64,000 nt of DNA, taken from positions 30,822,740 through 30,886,739 of the forward strand of contig CM018051.1 in the NCBI GenBank assembly GCA_008638375.1, given 5' to 3'. The position numbers and the translations under genes are program-made. Below the pieces are notes generated by a model, which was given only the letters and a program-made list of their open reading frames with translations, made no database searches and was not told the DNA's origin. Shown piece after piece: positions 59,125 to 64,000 of the stretch. Position 1 is the first letter of the stretch. Each line of letters begins with the position of its first letter. This DNA is from Nyssa sinensis. Taxonomy: Eukaryota > Streptophyta > Magnoliopsida > Cornales > Nyssaceae.

Positions 59125-59808
59125 TTGGTGGTGTCTTTTCTTTGACGGCGCCACCAACAAGAAATGATATGACATTGGCATAGTTCTAGTAGCCCCGGAT
59201 TGGTCACATACGCCTCTAGCCATGAAGCTACAGTACCTATTTACCAATAATACCACAAAGTATGAAGCCTGTATAGTGGGCCTACAAGCAGCTCTAGAAC
59301 TAAAAGTTGAATTATTAGATGTATATGGGGATTCAGCCCTCTTTATCAGCCAAGTCCAAAAGAGATGGAAAATCAAAAAGGAAAAGCTCCTACCTTACCA
59401 CTAGTACCTAGAGACAGTGATAACCAAATTCAAAGATATACAATTCTACTATATACCCAAAGCTAAAAATAGTTTTGAGGATGCCCTAGCCACCCTTGCC
59501 TCAATGGTGGACATTCCGGAAAAAGCCATAGTCAAATTGCTCTTGGTTCAAACTCGAGAAATTCTTATATATTATTGCAACATCAATAAAGTCGCAGAGG
59601 ACTTGACATACCCACATTGGTAAAATGAAGTTTGGTCATTCATCAAACACTCAGAATACCCTAAAGGATATACTAAGCAAGACAAAGCAGCCTTGAGATG
59701 ATGGGCCGCCCAATTCATCATTTGTGGAGGAAAATTTTACAAAAGATCCTTCAATGGAATATACATATTGTGCTTACAAAAACATAAAGCTGAACATATC
59801 ATGATAGA
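59125..59808 (+). pseudogene. Second (archaeal-like) RNase H of the Tat/Ogre pol
   Basis: Continues pol after the solo LTR: WCLFFDGATNKK, GIVLVAPDWSHTPLAMKLQY, NNTTKYEACIVGLQAALELK, VYGDSALFISQVQK, KEKLLPYH, YIPKAKNSFEDALATLASMV. The D (FFDGA), E (YEA) and D (GDSAL) of a type I RNase H are present. A second RNase H domain after RT is a hallmark of Tat/Ogre elements. A few stops interrupt it. It then enters the start of integrase (KQDKAALR, FIICGGKFYKRSFNG) and is cut at 59809. Confidence 0.85.
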
Positions 59809-62544
59809 TGTCACAACCCAAAATCCATCCTGTGCGGATCTCGTATCGCGACCACCACTCTTCAGCCGAGGCCTTAGGGTAAGGCTCACATAAGCAACAA
59901 TATCGGATGGTGGTACGGCCTGTGGTTGCGGAAGATTTCTCTTTGTTATTGGGTGTTTAGTGTTCCTAGAGGGTTGGCCAATCTTTTGGCACCCATTTCA
60001 GACTTTAAATTCGACTCAATCGTTTGGTTTCATACTTGATACCCTAACCTGCAACTCTATCGTAAACCCTCATTTCACCACCATTTTTAATAGAATTTGG
60101 TTCTACGTGATCCTCATGGCATGGGGGTTCAATCTCTATCCTCAAAATCGAGTTTAGGAGTCTAAAACTGAAACTGGGTTTAATGGCTAAAACTTGCAAC
60201 TCAAGTTTTTGTATTCATTCTTAGGGTTTTAAGGTCGCGGTCTAGCATTTTGGAAGCATTAGTAAGGTCCTTTTGAGGTTTCAATATACAAATCCACATT
60301 TTTTCTGCATTAAATCAGTGAAGAAGACGATGAGTTGACTCACTGTTTGAAATCGAGTGGTGTGTTAACTCAGGACACGTGTGACGAAACGGGAGGGCCA
60401 CTGCATTATTAACACGACACCGCTTTGAATTAGGTTTAAAACGGTTCAGAGGAAAGGAACTAAACCGGTCGGTCTAGGGATTTAATAAACCGTTTTAGGG
60501 TTTTAAACTAGAAACCCTCTTGTTCAGTAATTAAATTAATTAAAAGAAAACCAGAAGTTTACTTAATTGTACTTTGACCCCAACAGCTCTACAAAATTAG
60601 GTTCTGGCCCAAGATTTAGAAAATTCATCCACTCATACCCCTGAAAAATAATTTAATAATTAAATAATTAATTTAATTATTTTATAAATAAAGTGAAATG
60701 ACTATTATGCCCCTAAATCAAAATTTAGCCAAACGGAGTCCAAATAAAATAAACGAATAGTGTATTTTGACTATTTTAGACGTTCTGGACCCAACGGTGA
60801 GGTCCATTTCATGAGACGGGACTCTGAAAAAAATAAGACACGTTAAAATATAAATTACCAAACTGCCCCTAACATGCCTAAAAGCCAAATGGAAGTTCGA
60901 GAAAGTCTAAATTGACTTTCTTCGATGTTCCGGACTCAATGGTGAGGTCCGTGTTATGAAATAAAGTAGGAAAAAATATGACATGTAAATATGTAAAGTA
61001 TAAAATCAAACCTCATGATTTAAGGAAGCTACCAGAAGAGTATACGTTAAGAAAATAACACTTAAGATAAAAGTTAGGAATTAATACGATCTAAGCATAA
61101 AATAAGAACATCAATAGGGGATATTTGAAGTACATATGAAGTTAATAGATTATTTATGAATTGTTCTAGGAACTACAAAAGGGAAAGGAAAGGCAGCGCA
61201 TTATTAGCACCAACCTTAAGGACTAAGGTGAGTAACCCTGCATTTGAAGTGGAGATTTAACTCCATGAATTTGAAAATTTTTAAACTTCAAAATATCTGA
61301 AGCATGGAGTGTTAAATATTTCATGATTCCAGTTTTAAAAATATTTTGTTCTTATAAATCTTATGGTGACATGCTCAATGAATGCTTTCTATTACAGTCT
61401 TCCTTAAAAGTATTTAATATGTCTACATATTCTGAAACTTCTTATTTCAAGTATTTGAAGATTTTATCATGAAATCATGAACATCATGTTTTAAATTCTC
61501 ATGAAAAGTATCTATTTGAAGAAGCCATGTGATAAATGTTTTACAAGATAACAGTGCATAAGCACACAGGCAAGATTTTGGGTTTCTTCGGAACTCAATT
61601 GACATGTCAAAAGCCACATAGTTAGGATTTTGGGTTTCTTCAGAACTCAATTGACCTGTCATGTGAAATGCCCGGTAGCAAGATCTAATCCCCTAGGCAA
61701 TGAGATATCTCCACGTAAAGTAAAACTAGGATCTGGTTCGAAACGGATCCCCTGTTAAAAAGTGAAAAGATGACAAATGGTTTTCGAAAATGGAAGCAGG
61801 TTTTATCCCCATTTTCACTATGCATGTTTATATGTTTTGAAATGGAAGCAGGTTTTACCCCCATTTTCACTACGCATATTTATATGTTTTGAAGTGCATA
61901 AACTCTATTTGAAGAAATACATATTTAGCTTGAATACTTTAATGTTTCAAAGCTATCTGTTATGAAGAATACATGTACTCTATGTTCAAGATATACGAGC
62001 AATTGGTAGTGAGTATTTTATAAACTCTTATGTGCGAAACTATTGCCAATTGAAAACCCATGACAGATGCAGGAATTACTCACTGGGCTTCTTGAAGCTT
62101 ACCCCATTCCTTAACATTTTTTCAGGTATCGCTGATGAATGGGAGCCTTGCTCCATATGGGGGATGACGACTAGTGGCTCTATTATGATCATGGACTTTT
62201 GGAAATACTAGAACCCATAATTGATCAAATTTTGATGTAGTAGATTTTGGACAAATATGTACTTAAGCCCGAGAGGCAATCGAATATGCAATATGTATAA
62301 AAATTTAGCATTTTATTTATGCTCTGAATGTATATTCACATGTACCGCTTTGAAAAGTGGTAGTACCGGACAGGTGTGCAAAAGATTTAATAAGAAAAGA
62401 AAAGAAAAAGTTTTCACGCTTCCGCAAACACTGGTCGCACCGCTGTCCGTTACTGTTACTTATGTGAGCCTTACCCTAAGGCCTCGGCCGATGGGTGGCG
62501 GTCACGATACGAGATCTGCATAGGGTGGATTTCAAGTCGTGACA
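59809..62544 (+). mobile_element. Solo LTR (2736 bp, TSD ATAGA) with 90-bp inverted ends
   Basis: Starts tgtcacaacccaaaatcc and ends ggatttcaagtcgtgaca. The exact duplication ATAGA lies at 59804-59808 and 62545-62549, and pol reads through as EHIMI/EIHEGVCGP. About 90 bp at each end are inverted copies (roughly 77 of 90 match by eye, nearly all differences transitions). Internally, in order: TATA-like ttttataaataaag (60679), two ggtgaggtcc modules (60793, 60938), donor AAG/GTGAGTAA (intron from 61228), core aattactcactgggctt (62074-62090), acceptor TTTTTTCAG (ends 62125), and 419 nt to the end. It matches copy 2 (21400-23999). Confidence 0.95.
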
Positions 62545-63448
62545 ATAGAAATCCATGAAGGAGTTTGTGGACCTCACAAGAATGGACACATGCTAGCTAA
62601 GAAGATAGTCCGATAATGTTACTATTGGAACACCATGGATAAAGACTGTATTACTTTCATGAGGAAGTACCACAAATGTCAGATATATGCCAATCTTCAA
62701 CATCTCCCCCCTAGGGAATTGTATAACTTGACATCCCCTTGGCCCTTTGCAACTTGGGGAATAGATATCATTGGAAAAATCACACCAAAATCCTCCAACG
62801 ACTATGAATTCATTTTGGTAGCCATTGATTACTTCACCAAATGGGTGGAGGCTGCTTCCTATGCTGCCCTTAATGCAAGGAAGGTAGCTTAGTTCATTAG
62901 AACCAACATCATCTGCAGATATGGAGTATCCCACAAACTAATTTTAGATAATGGCTTGCAATTTAAAGGGGAGGTCACTGATTTGGTTGAAGAGTTCAGA
63001 ATCACCCATCATCATTCCTCACCTTACCAACATCAAACAAATGGGACGGTAGAGGCTGAAAACAAAACTATGAAGAACATCTTGAGAACAACAACACAAA
63101 CCAACAAAAACTGGCATGAAAAACTTCCATTTGCTTTGTGGGAATATCATACATCTATCAGAATGCCTATCAAACAAATCCCATACTCCCTAACATATAG
63201 GATTGAGGCAATGTTACCTATCGAGCTAGAAATACCCTCACTTGGGGTACTTCTCAAGAACCAAGTTGTTGAAACTAATTGGTTACAAAGGAGATACGAA
63301 GAGTTAGCTCTCCTAGATGGAAGGTAGCTCAAAGCTTTATATCAAACACAAAGGTATCACAGAAGGGTAGCCCGAGCCTTTAACAAGAAAGAGAAAAAGA
63401 GAGGTCTGAAGTGAGAGATTTGGCTTTAAAGGAAAATAGAGCACCGGT
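62545..63448 (+). pseudogene. Integrase of the Tat/Ogre relic
   Basis: Continues pol: EIHEGVCGPHKNGHMLAKKI (zinc-finger histidines), CITFMRKYHKCQIYAN, PFATWGIDIIGKI (first D), FILVAIDYFTKWVEAASY, CRYGVSHKLILDNGLQF (second D), HHSSPYQHQTNGTVEAENKT (catalytic E), NWHEKLPFALWEYHTSIRMP, SLTYRIEAMLPIELEIPSL, LYQTQRYHRRVARAFNKK. The three catalytic positions look intact, but stops occur (62607, 62890, 63325). The C-terminal GKLGPNWEGPY part is missing because a third LTR-type insertion starts at 63449. Confidence 0.9.
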
Positions 63449-64000
63449 TGTCAAGACCCTCTACGGATCTCGAATCGCGAGCCAGGTCCGACGCTGCTTG
63501 TCGAACCAAGGGTCTCAACTTGCTACACAATCAGTGCTACTAACATATAACAACTAAAAGCGGAAGGCTTAAATAATTAAATAAATAAAAGCTGCATGTG
63601 ATATATACAATATTTACAAAATGCGGAATTCAAAATTTCTTAATACAATTGTTTATCCCCAAGAGGTAGATAACATGGAAGAGCTATAAGACTGTCTGTA
63701 CTAAGTATTACACTGCAACTTCAAAAGTAAATTTCCACCTCCTAGCTCTCAGGCTCTATGGTCTGTGCTCGAGATCTGTGCCTAAAATAGTCAAAAAGTA
63801 GTATCTGTTTTGAGCTATGAAAACTCAGTAAATAGTCATTTACTCTGCCATGTGTACAAGGATATAAAAAATGCTAGCCAGTCAATGAATATATAACTTA
63901 GTATCAAATGATAGAAGTCAAATGATAAGGAAATGAATCTACTATGCTAACAATTTCATACTGCTACAATCATGAGCTATATCAAGTATGAAGTGTAAGC
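63449..64000. mobile_element. Start of another long LTR, running off the window
   Basis: Begins tgtcaagaccctctacggat directly after integrase sequence (preceding bases ccggt). The terminus resembles those at 40799, 55768 and 59809. A weak aaactcagtaaatagtcat near 63825 may be its core on the minus strand. The right end and duplication are not in the window. Confidence 0.55.

Noticed and set aside
61447..61965. Short frames on both strands in LTR 59809-62544
   Set aside because: They fall in the intron-like part of the LTR with repeated phrases and have no domain.

Overview
The window reads as nuclear DNA of a flowering plant, from a heterochromatic, repeat-dominated region. It is AT-rich and full of simple repeats. 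All coding homology is to plant Ty3/gypsy retrotransposons (Athila, Tat/Ogre and a Del/Tekay-like chromovirus) or to broken plant gene families. I see no intact host gene, no rRNA and no CRISPR. Nothing in the sequence fixes the species.

Layout. 1-5019: the 3' part of a long LTR, split by a related 3.9-kb solo LTR (685-4549, target duplication GCGCC). 5020-9060: AT-rich filler with microsatellites and a CACTA-type transposon end (7017-7350). 9060-25407: a three-level nest. An outer LTR (9060-10028 plus 24005-25407) holds a 4.2-kb LTR (10029-23999, duplication GTGGT), which holds a 9.8-kb Athila element with both LTRs (11127-20892, duplication GGACC/AGACC). 25408-29503 and 37883-38000: a mosaic of pseudogene pieces: VPS55, F-box, TM9SF (antisense), an EMS1/MSP1-like LRR receptor kinase, MATE, and C2-GRAM (antisense). 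29504-37877: a minus-strand Tat element (duplication AGAAC) in the receptor-kinase pseudogene, itself carrying an Athila solo LTR (32166-33705, duplication GGAAA). 38000-40798: minisatellites, a Tat-like LTR and a minus-strand gag relic. 40799-53461: remains of minus-strand chromovirus elements with long LTRs, interrupted by a 3.5-kb solo LTR (42727-46191, duplication TAACC). 53462-64000: a plus-strand Tat/Ogre pol relic cut by two large solo LTRs with exact duplications (55768-59124, TTGGT; 59809-62544, ATAGA) and by a third insertion running off the right edge.

How it fits together. The coding parts are gag-protease-RT-RNase H-integrase modules of elements that can no longer move: they have nonsense codons, a frameshift, a deletion fusing RT to integrase, and in the Athila copy a lysine at the integrase catalytic-glutamate position. 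Most stops that replace an expected codon look like C-to-T changes (CAG to TAG, CGA to TGA), as expected of methylated DNA.

The two patterns most worth following are these. (1) Several divergent long LTRs share one architecture: repeats of a ggtgaggtcc module about 145 bp apart, then a splice-donor-like site, 0.7-1.0 kb, an acceptor-like site often preceded by a shared core, then 360-570 nt to the LTR end. (2) The six-family mosaic of gene fragments at 25.4-38.0 kb.
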